NCBI GenBank assembly: GCA_003868215.1
Contig: QWDQ01000063.1
Location: 1-64,000, forward strand
DNA: 64,000 bases
Reading direction: 5' to 3'
Source of the DNA: Pseudophaeomoniella oleicola
Taxonomy: Eukaryota; Ascomycota; Eurotiomycetes; Phaeomoniellales; Phaeomoniellaceae
Part shown: positions 42,510-53,825 of the stretch, piece by piece
Layout: each line of letters begins with the position of its first letter
Position numbering within the stretch: position 1 is the stretch's first letter
Translations under genes and position numbers: made by a program
Notes under the pieces: model-generated
Told to the model about the DNA's origin: nothing
Seen by the model: only the letters and a program-made list of their open reading frames with translations
The model's database searches: none

Positions 42510-44072
42510 TTACGACGCGACGACAGGTATCGGCACCGGCCCCCTCGGCCCTACCGACGCCCCAATATTCGCCTGATGCATCGACCGCGGCCCATACCCT
42601 TCCAACGGATAATCGACCGCCGAATGGAAACAGCCGTAGTTATCCCACATGACGACGTCACCTTCCTCCGCCGGTGGCAGCAAGACGTATTCGGGCTTCA
42701 GGATGCGCAGCTGGATGTCGGCGAGGAATTTTCGGATTTTGGTCACGTCGTCGATGATCTCGGGGGGGTTGCTGCTGGTGGCGTCTTTGCGGATGAAGAG
42801 TTTGCGGGCGGCGAGGCCGTGGACCATGAAGGCTTTTTCGCCGGTTACGGGGTTCAGCCATGCCATGGGGTACTTTGGTTCATGGTTAGTACACACGATC
42901 ATATCCAGCTTTCAAATGGACTCACTCTTTTGATGTGATCGGGGTTGTATCCGATCTCTTCCATCTCCTCCATCGTGTGTTCCTTGCCCTCGGTCGCAAG
43001 GCCAAGACCGTTGGTGTTTCCTTTGCAGTGCTCGATCCATTTGTATGGCAACGGCGCGTATTCGACCCAGCTGTGATCCACCATTTTCTTCTCGTCCTCG
43101 CTCAACATGTCATACAACTGTGACATACTGATGAACGCGGTCAGACCGGGCTTACTCTTCATGCTATAGCTAGTCTCGTCGTCCCAATTGATGGTGACGT
43201 CAGGGCCTTGGGGTAACTTGACTGCGCGAAGCGTCGTGAACCACGCCGGATCTCGTTCATATAATGGGGCGTCGATATGCCAGCGTTGAAAGCGTGTATT
43301 GCCGGCTTCCAGCTCTCCTGGTTGCTGCAATTTGGCGTGAAAGCTATTCGAAAGGTATGCTGTGATATCAACGTTTTTGAGGCCAAAATGGTCTTCCCCT
43401 TGATAACCTTTGCCGACGAGACGAACGTTCTCTGCACCAGGAATACCAAAGACCTGACGACTTGCCTTTTGGAGTACCATGCGTGAGTGACAAAGGCTCA
43501 GCGAATTGTTTTCAGTGTTGGAGTCAGGCTTACCGATAACATCCCCCCTTTCTTGTTAAAGTCTTTCATATTGCCATGGCTGTGAACCTGTGGAGCATCG
43601 GGGTCCGATCTCGTGACGAATTCCCACTGCTTCTTCGGGTCGAGGTTCTGCTGACGCTTGACGACCACCACCTTGTACCTCCAGATCGTTTCTTTTAATT
43701 TCTCTACATCGGCATCTGGTAACAGCAAACACCGAAAAGAAATTAGACACAAAACCCTGCTGGAGTAACAATGAGACTGAAGAGGTAGACAGACACCAGA
43801 GAGAAAAGGAGAAATGAATTCCACGTACCTGTAATATCATTGAGGTCGATGTTCGTCACGATGGCGCCGTACTATGCAGAAGAACAAGTCAGCATGTCCG
43901 TGTCACACACGTAATCCAAGGTCTTTCTCTTCTTCCTCTTCTTCCTCTATCTCTCCTACCTAGTTGTAAGTATAGATAGATATCTTACATTGCATAAATT
44001 ACCAGCCTCTGGTGATTTCGGGATCGGCTCGACCACGAGCGTGCTCTCAGCGTTGATCTTCGACGGAGACAT
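42510..44072 (-). CDS. Fe(II)/2-oxoglutarate dioxygenase, TauD/xanthine-dioxygenase-like
   Basis: Likely hydroxylates a small substrate using 2-oxoglutarate and iron. Five exons: 44072-43989, 43871-43829, 43715-43534, 43465-42926 and 42872-42510 (403 residues). Metal ligands fit HxD in QRWHIDAPLY and a distal His in GCFHSAVDYP or SMHQANI. The order N-terminal YGAIVTNIDLND, central LKNVDITAYLSNSFHAKL, then YPMAWLNPVTGEKAFMVH resembles the fungal XanA group (xanthine to urate) as I remember it, so xanthine dioxygenase is a candidate, not a certainty. No signal peptide. The next gene upstream on the same strand is an allantoate-permease-like carrier, which fits a purine theme. Confidence 0.8.
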
Positions 44073-44544
44073 TGTCTAAGTAGGTAGATACTCTGTAATA
44101 TTGAGCTGATGTTGTTATTGCAGGCCTCAAGAGAGAGGAGTCTGTCTGCCTGTCTGCTCGGTTCTCTTCTAGAGAGATGAAGGACTTGATATAATAAGTG
44201 GAAAGGCAATGGATTATCATAGATTGGTAATTGCCTACATATAACTCGCGAGTAGCATGGTGGTGGTCATATTGTACGTGATATATATGTAGAAAGCAGT
44301 TGTATACTAATATATTCCTTATCTTGAGTTGGTAGGGAGTGTGGTATGGAATTGATAGGGGTGCTTCCCCTCGCTCCCTCGGCCGAGCCCCTTATCGCTT
44401 ATCTTCGGAAGCTTCCCCCTCTTCTCTTTTTCTCTTTTGGGAATATTCGACGCGGGATTCTCCGACATGGCCGACCTTTCGTCCTCCATACCAACATCAA
44501 CATACCTTACCATTTTTACTGGAATTGACCCTAGGTACTTACTT
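44073..44544. other. Intergenic region, no gene seen
   Basis: Gap between two same-strand genes (dioxygenase promoter, transporter 3' end). Short frames only. Confidence 0.5.
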
Positions 44545-46188
44545 TTAAAATACATACCTAAAGTTGATGTTCTCTCGGTCAGTCAGGTCATCGAATCCGT
44601 GTACGACCGCGTGCACGGTGCTCTCAGACTGCAACCTGTCTTTGATTTTATTCTGTCGTGTCAGCCAGAAGCGCAGGAAGATGATGATGATGGCGAGCAG
44701 GACGTAGCAGCCCATATGTGTGGCAAATGCGATAAAATATCGCGGCGCATCCCAGGATAGGAATACTTGAGGTCCGATAGCGTTGCCTGTGGCCCACCAG
44801 ATGAAGTTCATCGCGACGGCGACCGTCTTTTTGGTCTGACCGCCGACGTTGCGCGAGACGAGGGACATGGTAAGGTTCTGTGCGGCCCAAAATGAGAGGA
44901 CCATGTAGTACGAGAAGAGGAGACCTGCTTTGGTTGCGGTGTTGTGGTTGATGACCGTCATGAGGACGATGGTCCCGATGAATGAGGGGATGATATAAGC
45001 GCCCATAGTGATGAGATTCTGTCCGGTCCTCTTGACAATCCAAGTCGAGGTCAAGAGAACGATGATGATGAAGGCTCCGAGGACCATGGCGAGAAGTTGG
45101 GTCTGAAGGACCGTGAAGTTGAAGCCAGTGATAATAATGTTGGCAAAAGCACCGAGTCCAGATGTTGGAAGAGTCGTGCAGAATTGGATACCTCCGTAAC
45201 ACCAACATTGAGGATCTAGGAGAGCTTCTTTGATTTGTTCAGGACGAAATCTCTTGTTCTGTAGTCCAGTCTGGTTCGTTCTCACACGTTCCACCATGAG
45301 ATGCTTGTCCTCCTCGGAGAAACATTTGGCACGCATAGGGCTGTCGGGCATCCAGTAGAGGATGAAAGCGCCCCACAAGACCGAGAAACAGCCGTATGCA
45401 ATGAAGATTGCTTGCCATGACTTGAGAGGTCCGGACTTGATTAAGGAAAAGCAGTAAGCGAGCAACCCGCCCACGATCTGCTGCCTGTTGGATATTTAGG
45501 AAGAGCCATATCCATAGTATGAATTCACTCACCCTCCATTCATCATGTACCAATATGTGACGGCTTGAGCCTGTTCTTCACGCTTATACCACATACTGCT
45601 CAACACGACGAAAGCCGGTTGGCAGAAAGCTTCGAAGACACCGAGCAGAGTGCGCACGGCGACGAGGCCAGCGAAATTAGTCGTCGCGGCATGTAGAGCA
45701 AGGATGGATCCCCATATAATGACAACAGACCCAAGCGTCTTTGCAAGAGGTACTCGTTGAATCAACCAGTTGATAGGATACTCCACAATCAGTATAGCGA
45801 TATAGATACATGTTGTTAGCCACGAGTATTGCTGGCCAACGAGGTGGTTATCCTTGCGGATGTTCATGATGGACGTGAAGGACATTGTCCCCTTGTCAAG
45901 AGCTTGCAGGAAATAGGTGAAGACCATGATAGCCAGGATTCTTTTGTCTATCATGCGTTTCAGTCTCTTGTTGTCCGCTTCGCTGACCTCGACCATATGG
46001 GATGGATCGGCATATTTGGCAATTTCGGCGTCGACACGGTCAAAATTGAGGTGATCTTTCTCTGGTCCATCTTCTGGGGAGAGAACGCGCTCAACATGAG
46101 ATAGTGAGAACTCATTGTCACTCTTCTTGTCCGTCGAGACCCTGTCAGCAGTCTCCTGCGGCTGAGGCACAATACCCTCGCCAGACAT
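44545..46188 (-). CDS. MFS transporter, anion:cation symporter (allantoate permease-like)
   Basis: Plasma-membrane carrier of the Dal5/Tna1 group, which moves allantoate, nicotinate and similar organic anions. Two exons, 46188-45533 and 45484-44545 (531 residues); the 48-nt intron (45485-45532) joins YMMNGG to QQIVGG in frame. About twelve hydrophobic helices; family marks are DKGTMSF after helix 1, NWLIQRVPLAK, and GVFEAFCQPAF-...-SSMWYKREEQ. Both tails are hydrophilic. The substrate cannot be set by sequence; the neighbour dioxygenase suggests a purine-related anion, while the GH105 gene on the other side allows a pectin-derived sugar acid. Confidence 0.88.
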
Positions 46189-46916
46189 CTTCAAATATGC
46201 TTATATTTACATTCAAGCCAGAGAACAATGTCGGCACACTCGAAACAATGGAAGACTTGCTGCTTATCATATGTGTTTGTGTCTGCCCTCCCAACAAAGA
46301 GCTTCACTCCACACCTTCCCCCCCCGCCTCCAGACTCAACAGTGCCAAGGCTGGATACTCACGGTGTACTTTCATGAGTCTCACATATGTACGTACTGTT
46401 CCCGTAGCTGGAAGAGGATCCTTGCATCCACATTCACAAGCTCCTCGTGACAAAGCATGCCGAAACCCGCCAAGAAGCGTCAGTAAAGAGTGAGGACTGG
46501 GGTAACATCCGAAGAAGGTCAGAAGCTGATTCGTGGAATATCTGGCTTGACATGGAATAGATCATCAACGCCATGTCGGCTGAATATGGAACCTGACCTT
46601 AACCTCCTTGAAGTCTGGGGACTCCGCACTGACCGTGGGGAGGTAAAGATGGGGGAAGTATTACACGTTGGGGGGGGGGAGGGGGGAGGGGTGGTTGCGG
46701 GAGGGGAATGCGCCAGTACGGAACGGGATACGATGCATCGGAGGATACACCGGTGCCAAGGCTGCGCTGATGTCCTCGACGGTCATGTCTTCAAGAACCA
46801 ACTCGTCAATCAGGTCCACAGGATCCGAAGGAGACACTTAACATCATGGCCAGTCGCCTACATGATGTATGTTTCTGTAGCATAAAGCAGTCCATACAAG
46901 TATCGACCAGACAGTC
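46189..46916. other. Divergent intergenic region with G-rich tract
   Basis: Shared upstream region of the transporter and the GH105 gene. A dense plus-strand G tract lies at about 46669-46715. Small frames here have no family. Confidence 0.55.
46669..46715 (+). repeat. G-rich tract, quadruplex-prone
   Basis: A run of ten or more G is followed by GGGGGG, GGGG and further G groups separated by one to four bases, about 200 bases before the GH105 start codon. Confidence 0.6.
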
Positions 46917-48074
46917 ATGCCCCAACAAGCTCTCCAAATTCACGGGCTTACCGCCTTCGATATCCACAAACAGATCGACCTCTTGACGAATAATCTGGTC
47001 AATATAAAAGATGAGACTGGGCATTTCCTTCTGAAGCTTCCTGATGGTCGGATAATCGACACCAAAGGATGGAATGACTGGGAGTGGACCCACGGCATTG
47101 GCCTTTATGGCCTCTACCAATATTATACCCTGACCGGCAATCAGTCCACACTCTCAATCATGAAGACCTGGTTCACAGATCGTTTCAGGGAAGGCACCAC
47201 AAAGAACATCAACACGATGTCTCCGTTTCTTACGCTGGCGTATCTCTACGAAGCAAGCCATGATCCAACATATCTTCCATGGCTTGACAGTTGGGCTGAG
47301 TGGGCGATGCATGATCTTCCGAGAACACCATTCGGAGGCATGCAACACATCACATATGTAAATGACAACGTGAAAGAACTCTGGGACGATACTCTCATGA
47401 TGACCGTGCTCCCCTTAATGAAGATCGGCCAGATCCTGAACCGTCCACACTACATCGAAGAAGGAAAACGGCAATTCCTCCTCCACATTCAATACCTCTT
47501 CGACACCAGCACGGGACTCTTCTTCCACGGTTGGAAATTCAACTCCAACACCTCCGGCGGCGGTGGCGGCCTAGGCCACAACTTCGCCCGTGCGCGCTGG
47601 GCCCGAGGAAACAGCTGGCTCACGATCGCGATCCCAGACGTACTCGACCTGCTCGACCTCCCACCCAACGACCACTTCCACGTCATCCTCCTCGACACCC
47701 TCCGCGCACAGATCTGTGCCCTCAAATGCTTCCAAGATCCCGCCACCGGCCTCTGGCGCACGCTCCTCGACGTCCCCGAATCCGAAGGCTCATACCTCGA
47801 AACCTCAGCCACCGCCGGATTCGCCTACGGCATCCTCAAAGCGATCCGCAAACGCTACATCACCCGAGACGAATACGAAGACGTCGCCGTCAATGCTATA
47901 AGAGGAGTTTTGGGCAAGATCAGGCAGGAGGACGGCGAACTGCTGGACGTCAGTTTCGGGACCGCCATGGGAGAGGATTTGGAGCATTATTTGAAGATCG
48001 AGAGGACGAGTATGCCGTATGGGCAAGCTATGGCGATCATGGCGCTGGGGGAATTTTTGAGGGTTTTCATATAG
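46917..48074 (+). CDS. GH105 unsaturated rhamnogalacturonyl hydrolase
   Basis: Removes the unsaturated galacturonate that lyases leave on rhamnogalacturonan oligomers. Single exon, 385 residues, alpha/alpha-barrel family. Landmarks: WNDWEWTHGIGLYGL near residue 52-66, the catalytic Asp region ELWDDTLMM, RARWARGNSWL, a YLETSATAGFAYGI helix and a SMPYGQAMAIMALGEF end. A Ser/Gly-rich loop (NSNTSGGGGGLG) sits before RARWARGN. There is no signal peptide, so it should act in the cytosol on imported disaccharides. Tail to tail with a secreted PL4 lyase that makes its substrate. The 3' third is strongly GC-rich at wobble positions. Confidence 0.92.
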   Translation: MPQQALQIHGLTAFDIHKQIDLLTNNLVNIKDETGHFLLKLPDGRIIDTKGWNDWEWTHGIGLYGLYQYYTLTGNQSTLSIMKTWFTDRFREGTTKNINTMSPFLTLAYLYEASHDPTYLPWLDSWAEWAMHDLPRTPFGGMQHITYVNDNVKELWDDTLMMTVLPLMKIGQILNRPHYIEEGKRQFLLHIQYLFDTSTGLFFHGWKFNSNTSGGGGGLGHNFARARWARGNSWLTIAIPDVLDLLDLPPNDHFHVILLDTLRAQICALKCFQDPATGLWRTLLDVPESEGSYLETSATAGFAYGILKAIRKRYITRDEYEDVAVNAIRGVLGKIRQEDGELLDVSFGTAMGEDLEHYLKIERTSMPYGQAMAIMALGEFLRVFI

Positions 48075-48305
48075 ATGCAGTTTCCCATCTGATGTGGGCT
48101 GAAGGGGGGTGATTTTCATGACTGTTGAAGTATGCATTGATTAACCCACAATAGACATGGACAGCATAGAAGTAGATACCACAATAACCCTTTTTTTTTT
48201 GGAGTCTTAGAGCGCGAATTACGTTTCCTGGCGACCATTTACTAGTATAACCTCTTCAAACCCACCCTACACCAAAACCTCTTACATCCCTACCAATTCA
48301 CTCAC

Positions 48306-50547
48306 TCACTCAACCTCCAACCTAACCGCATCATACTGCACATAAACACTCCTCGGCAAAACCGCACTCTCATAATCCGTCGCATTGAACGGCAGACTCA
48401 ACACGATCTCGTTCTGTGCCACTTTTTTCTCCCCCACCCTAGTACCGCTCTCATTACCACTGCTGGTAATAGATCTCAAAAGGTGGGAGGGAAACGTGTA
48501 TTTGTGGGAGAGGTTGTAGCAGGATACGGCGGAGCGGACGGCGCAGGAGGAGGAGTGGTAGTATCTGGATTAGTTTGAGGGTGGGGAGTTAGAAGAAAGT
48601 AGTAGATAAAGGCGGGGAGGGGGGAAAGATGGAGGAGGAAGAAGAAGAAGAAGAAGAAGAAGAAGGGTAGGTATTTGCGTACGGGATGATCCAGGGGTCA
48701 AGTTCATGGCCGTTGACTACAACGGTTAGAGGCAGATCGTTCCACTGCTGCGTCGCGTTGAAGGAATCCGTGTTCCCCGCCGCCGTCTTCGCGCCTGCCA
48801 ATTGTACCGTAAATGTCGCCTGCTTGGTACCCGCTAACGCGTCCCTGTCGGCATCGAAGACGATCGTCCAGTTGTTGACGTCGCCATGACCGTAATATGG
48901 GGTCGGTCGCACGGAATCCGCGTAGCCGCCAAAAACGGACCAATGGACGTAGTTGAAATCTTGGGATTCCGAGGACGAGCCGACGTGGAACGTCACGCCG
49001 TTGGGGAAGTCGGTGGGGTAATCGTAGGCTCCCCAGTAGATGCGGTATTCGGGAGGATGGAGAGGGTGTGTTTGGTCGGGTGAGATTCCATGTCTGAATT
49101 CGCCGCTGGATTTGTCGGGAGTGCCTATGCGGAAGAGCTCTGTACCGGCGGACTCTGGGGTCCAGTGAATGATAGAGGTGCTGTCCGTGGTGTTGCCTGC
49201 ATGTATTACAATGCCATCATGCTCATACTGACCGAAGATGCCGTCGGCGTAGATTGTCAGGCGGTATGTTCCCGCCTTTACTCGGGAAATGTTGACATTG
49301 CCAGTGGACAGGTCGATATTGGACCAGTATTGGTAGGCGGCAATGTCGAGAACGTTATCTTGGAAGTCAACGCCGTCTTGCGCGAGGACAGCAATAGCGT
49401 TGGTGGCACCATGTAGGAGTCCAATGTGAGCTTTCCAGGTTCCACGACCAGATGTAGGGACGTAATTCGGGACGTACTTCGCAATCGAATCGTAGAAAGA
49501 TGAGGCATAATCCGGGGACGCATATTTGGTAGCATCTTGACGTAGAGTTTGAAGACTCGCCCCAGGGGGGCCTCGATTAAAGTAGTAGTATTGAGGCCCA
49601 AATGTCCGGTCAAACCCATTAGTAATGTTGGGAGTTCCATCGCCATGATGGTTGGAAACAATATAATTGTACACAATGCCGTCGACGACAAGGTCGGAAT
49701 GCAGAGGACCGCCAAAGTACGTGTCTTTCGTGTTCATGACCAGCCATGCGCCGAAGGTATAGTTCTGTATGCTCTTCGTTCCATCAGCAAACATTCCGTG
49801 CACATCATGGTCTCTCCACGTATCTTGAAATGTATATTTGGTGAAGTAGCTTGAGAGCTGCTCAACATATGGATCTCCCGTGCGGTTGCCCAGATACCAA
49901 GTAGCATCCTGCACCGTTGTCGCGATCCCTGTCGCCGTTGATGCTGGGTCCGGCACGGGGGCCGGAGCATAGAAACCAGCGTTGGTGGCTAGGTGAGTCC
50001 AGAGTGGTGTTTTTGGGCGAAACAATGTTCGGAATTCCTGTAAATTTCGCAAGAATGGGGTCGTTTCGTTGTAATAGGCCAGACGACTAAAGGTATGCAA
50101 CCCCGTCTCCCCTTCCCTCAAAAACCAGTATTGCTCGAGCTGTTGTCCTGTGGGGGGATAGACTTCGCTCATTACGATCCCACCGTATGCGATATCAGAC
50201 TCGTCAATCCCCTTGATCAACCGGTACGTAGGGTCTATGGCTCCAGGCGTGTAAGAGCCAGAGGGAATACAATAGCAATCCAGATATGGTCCTATGCCAT
50301 TGTTACCTGATCCGGTCGAGCCACCCGGCGTCGGGGCAACATAGTTTTTGCTCCCCAGCAAATCCTGACCATCAAGTGTCAAGACGTCAATAGCTCCAGT
50401 CGACTTGTTAACGGCAGTGAGGAGCCTATCATTCTCGAGAACCAGGTAGCTAGTCGTTTCCGACGCATTCAGGACAGCGCCAACGTTGGAAAGGAGGAAA
50501 CACAGGGAAAGAGAAAACCCATAGAGAAACGATTTAAGCTGATTCAT
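48306..50547 (-). CDS. Rhamnogalacturonan endolyase, PL4 family, secreted
   Basis: Cuts the backbone of pectin rhamnogalacturonan I by beta-elimination. Two exons, 50547-48683 and 48564-48306 (707 residues). The 118-nt intron contains a GAA repeat; reading through it would end the protein early with a poly-Ser tail, while splicing restores the conserved DPWIIPYYHSSSCAVRSAVSCYNLSHKYTFP end and a C-terminal LPFNATDYESAVLPRSVYVQYDAVRLEVE segment (given here in parts). A signal peptide (FLYGFSLSLCFLLSNVGA) leads. Three domains are expected: catalytic beta-sandwich, a fibronectin-like middle (RVKAGTYRLTIYADGIFGQYE) and a CBM-like end. Many N-glycosylation sites. Start at the first true ATG, 50547. 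Confidence 0.92.
48632..48666. repeat. (GAA)n microsatellite inside an intron
   Basis: GGA/GAA run on the plus strand, wholly within the lyase intron; on the coding strand it reads as CTT repeats and gives a pyrimidine-rich intron centre. Confidence 0.85.
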
Positions 50548-51223
50548 GATGTCTTTCAGAAATGGTTGCAGATGTTGCAACCTTCGATCAGGTAGATCAA
50601 CGTCTGTCAGTCTACGATTTCCTCGTGCCTACACCCCTACCAGACCGGGTCAGTCTCCCAGTAATTAAGAGTGAAGTCAGTGCAGCGACTATCCAGCTTT
50701 CCGCAATCAATACGACCACTGTGACAATGCGCTGCTGGTAAAAGCGGAGTCATGAGCAGGCCAGTGTTGGAAAAGCGAGTCCAGGCAATAATGCTCTGAT
50801 TCTTCTGCAAAGGATCTATCGGTACCGGTCTCTTGAGCATGATCATCTCTTCCTATGCAAATCTCTTTAGCTTCGGCATCCGGCACGATGTTTCGACGGA
50901 CATTGTTCACCATTTCCGGTATGACATTAACGAGGTACCTTCGGGCAAGGTATATGCGATCCAAGTTTTGTGTGTTGACTGTGTTCTTTTAGGCTAATTT
51001 TATCCCCGTGGGGTTCGAAATGCGGAGGCGACGTCTAGTGCCTCACAGTTTCATCTGCCTTGGAATGGTATAGCGAGCTGAGTTCTTGAACAGGTAACAT
51101 TAGATATTCTGTAACAGGTAAGAAGGTCTGTCCCGAAATCAATATACACACTTATTAAAACTGACGCCCAAAACACCCGCTAAATCGCTCGACTGGAGCC
51201 CCACAGAGGCGAAGCAGATGCTT
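50548..51223. other. Intergenic region, no gene seen
   Basis: Promoter of the lyase and 3' end of the next minus-strand gene. Short frames at 50637-50964 have no family resemblance. Confidence 0.5.
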
Positions 51224-53140
51224 TTACTCGATGCTCATATTCATAATACCATCGTTGGTCTCGGTCATTCCTTGCAAGCCCACTCGCTTCAGACCTCCTC
51301 CGGAGCTCCCACCGCTATTGCTGCGCTCATTGTGATCCTTTGACTTCGATGGAGGTCGTCCCCACGTTTTACCAAGATCCGTAAATACAGGACTCTGAGA
51401 CATGATGGGGCTGCTTTGGACACTAAGTCCGGGAGACACAGCTCGACGCTTGAATGACTCAGGGTCAAAGTCATCGTCTCTGCGTCTTTTGTTATTGACT
51501 TTGCGACTCACTTCAGCTGCTGTCGGAGGACCAGTATATGCCACTGGAGTGGAAGACTGTGATCGGTTTTCCGTGCTGTGATTTGCATTGATTCCTTCTG
51601 CTTGTGGTAGTCCATATGTGGACACTTCATCGCTCATGCTCATACCAGAGGAGCTTCTTGTCGGTAGCAGTTGTGGCGGTGGAGTCCTATAACGCTCATC
51701 AAAGGTGTTCCAAAATTTCAAGCCGCCGGAATTCTTTTCAGCATGGTGACTGAATGAATTCGTCTTCTTTAGAGTAAGCTCGACCATCGGGTCATCTTGC
51801 ATGGCTGCCTCATCTTCCAAGACAGACTCAAGGGTTTCGATTGCTCCTGGTATTGCTGCCAAGCGAGGCGACGGCCGGGGAGCAACAGGTTCGCTTTCGC
51901 GGACCTGATGGATGACTTGTGCTTCACGCTTTGCTTCACTGTCAATTGGAGCTGCTTCATCGATTAGCTCGGCGCGGATACGAGCAAACGTTTTGGTTTT
52001 CGGCTGTCACCTGTCAGCAAAAAGCTTCCTCACAGAGGATAGGCAACAAACCAAAAGACTGCCTCTGCGTGTCACTGCGCGCCTAATCACCCCCCGAGAG
52101 CCATTTTCTGTGACGCTTGGCGTATTCATCCTACCCAGGTCTTCATCCCCACTGTCGTCCAAATGCAGATCGTTAGTCCCTAAACTGAGGCTTTCGCGCC
52201 GCGACTGTACTTCTTTCTTGGTGAGCCTTTGCGTAAAGTACCCCTGTGTCTCAATGCTCTTCAAAACCGGTGGTGACAGTGGAGCTGGACTGGGCTTCGA
52301 ACTGTGACCACTGCTTGAGCTATGGCGACTGCGATGTTTTCCGAGACGAGCACGTTGGAAGCTCAAAAGACTTGCTGCTGCTGGCGAGTATTGATTGTTC
52401 ATCCATTCACCGCCAGGGCTATTAGTGACACCAGCCCCGAAATTATTCCCCAGTTTCATGACTTGCGGTGTAGTTAATACTGAGTCTTCCATGTCCCTGT
52501 CCATGAGATCGTCATCTGATGAGTCTGAGCTCTCTGAATCCGAATCTAGCATGTTGACGCTACTGATAGAGCTCGATAAGGCCGCGCGGTCTCCAGTAAC
52601 ACCAGTAGACCATAATCCGTTTGATCCACCGTTTCCCAGATCACTTGTGGCTCCCAAACTTTTCTTAGGTATATGCATACTGCGCGCTCCAGTTATCGTG
52701 GGTGATGAATCAGGGGAGGGTTCTGCGAGAGTGCTATGGTGCAAGTTCGTGCATGCTCTTGAGAAGTCCAGCCCACGAGATCTTCTGGGCAGCACAGGGG
52801 TGCCAAAAGTTTGTGTTTGATCCAACTTTGGTGACAATGGCCCTCTAAGATCCTTTTGTGGCATCTGCAGAGAAAGCCCTCTCAATGGAAAATTCGGGCG
52901 CCGCCGCGGAGTAGTAGGACCGGTGACAGAAATGTCATCTTGCGTTGCGGTGTTCGTCTCGATGATGGCTGGAGATGGAGAGAGAGTTGGCGCTGGAGTA
53001 TCCGAAAGTGATCGTGGCTTGGAAGGAGACCGATTAGCTTCCTGTTCCGACAAGTCGTGGTCCCTTTCCTTCTGGATTTGCCGAGAGAGACTGCTGCCAT
53101 ATCGCGGTAACCGCGGTGCAGACATGATCTCTGAGCTCAT
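51224..53140 (-). CDS. Disordered, probably nuclear protein of unknown function
   Basis: Two exons, 53140-52052 and 52003-51224 (622 residues). The protein is Ser/Pro-rich and low in hydrophobics, with many S/T-P sites, basic clusters (NNKRRRDDDFDPESFKRR near the C-terminus) and an acidic Ser patch (DSDSESSDSSDDDLMDRD). The best-ordered part spans the splice junction: VIRRAVTRRGSLL joined to PKTKTFARIRAELIDE, followed by a charged helix. Removal of the 48-nt intron (GTTTGT donor) is needed for this. I recognise the layout as common in filamentous fungi but cannot name a function; cell-cycle or transcription control is only a guess from the phospho-site density. Confidence 0.75.
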
Positions 53141-53825
53141 CGCAAGTATCGTCGTCCTATCTGGAGCCGGACTGAATGCATTTTCCACAGCTTCCGAAAG
53201 CAACAGTAGAACAATCAAGATTGCCACATGCTGCAGACGGTCTTATAGCTGTCACAGGAAACTCTGCTATTCCATATAGATCATACAATATAAGGCAACA
53301 TGATGGTCCTTAGGGATAGCGGAAACGACTTCGAGACATTGACGTGGGGACTCCGTGTCCCGTCGTCCAGTTCGCGGGTCCATGCGTGTCTTTTGAATGT
53401 CGTATACTCTCAATCAATTATATACACGCACATCCAAGGTACACATATTTCTCTACTACGCTCTAGCATGACGACCACCTGGAAGTCACTTCACCCGGCT
53501 GTAGAATTATAAGGAGCATTTTTCAAGTACTACCTAGTCTGGGGTTCCACTAAACGCTTTGCAATGTTGCTTGTGTTTATGTGTGTTTGAGTGCTCCATA
53601 GTGAAGCGGTCACAGTCGCGACAAATTATCTCCTACAGAGATGAGCTGGTGCGTGTCTATAAGTAATGAAGCGTGCAAGAAGTAGAACATGTACCCTTGT
53701 GCGTCATAATAAATCGTGCGCTCACAATCCTCAACCGACTTAGCAGAAGACATCAGACCGTACGAAGTTGCGTAGTAACAAGAAAAGCAAGAGCTGAGTA
53801 CTCGGCTGTTTCCGAACTGTCCACC
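53141..53825. other. Divergent promoter region
   Basis: Between the disordered-protein gene and Hbs1. An in-frame extension upstream of the Hbs1 ATG (from 53673) exists but its sequence is not part of the family. No RNA seen. Confidence 0.5.

Noticed and set aside
38710-46188. Secondary-metabolite gene cluster around the esterase and dioxygenase
   Set aside because: No backbone synthase is present, and a housekeeping capping-protein gene lies inside.
47531-48112. 193-codon frame very rich in Arg and Pro overlapping GH105
   Set aside because: Frame shadow of GC-rich codons of the hydrolase.
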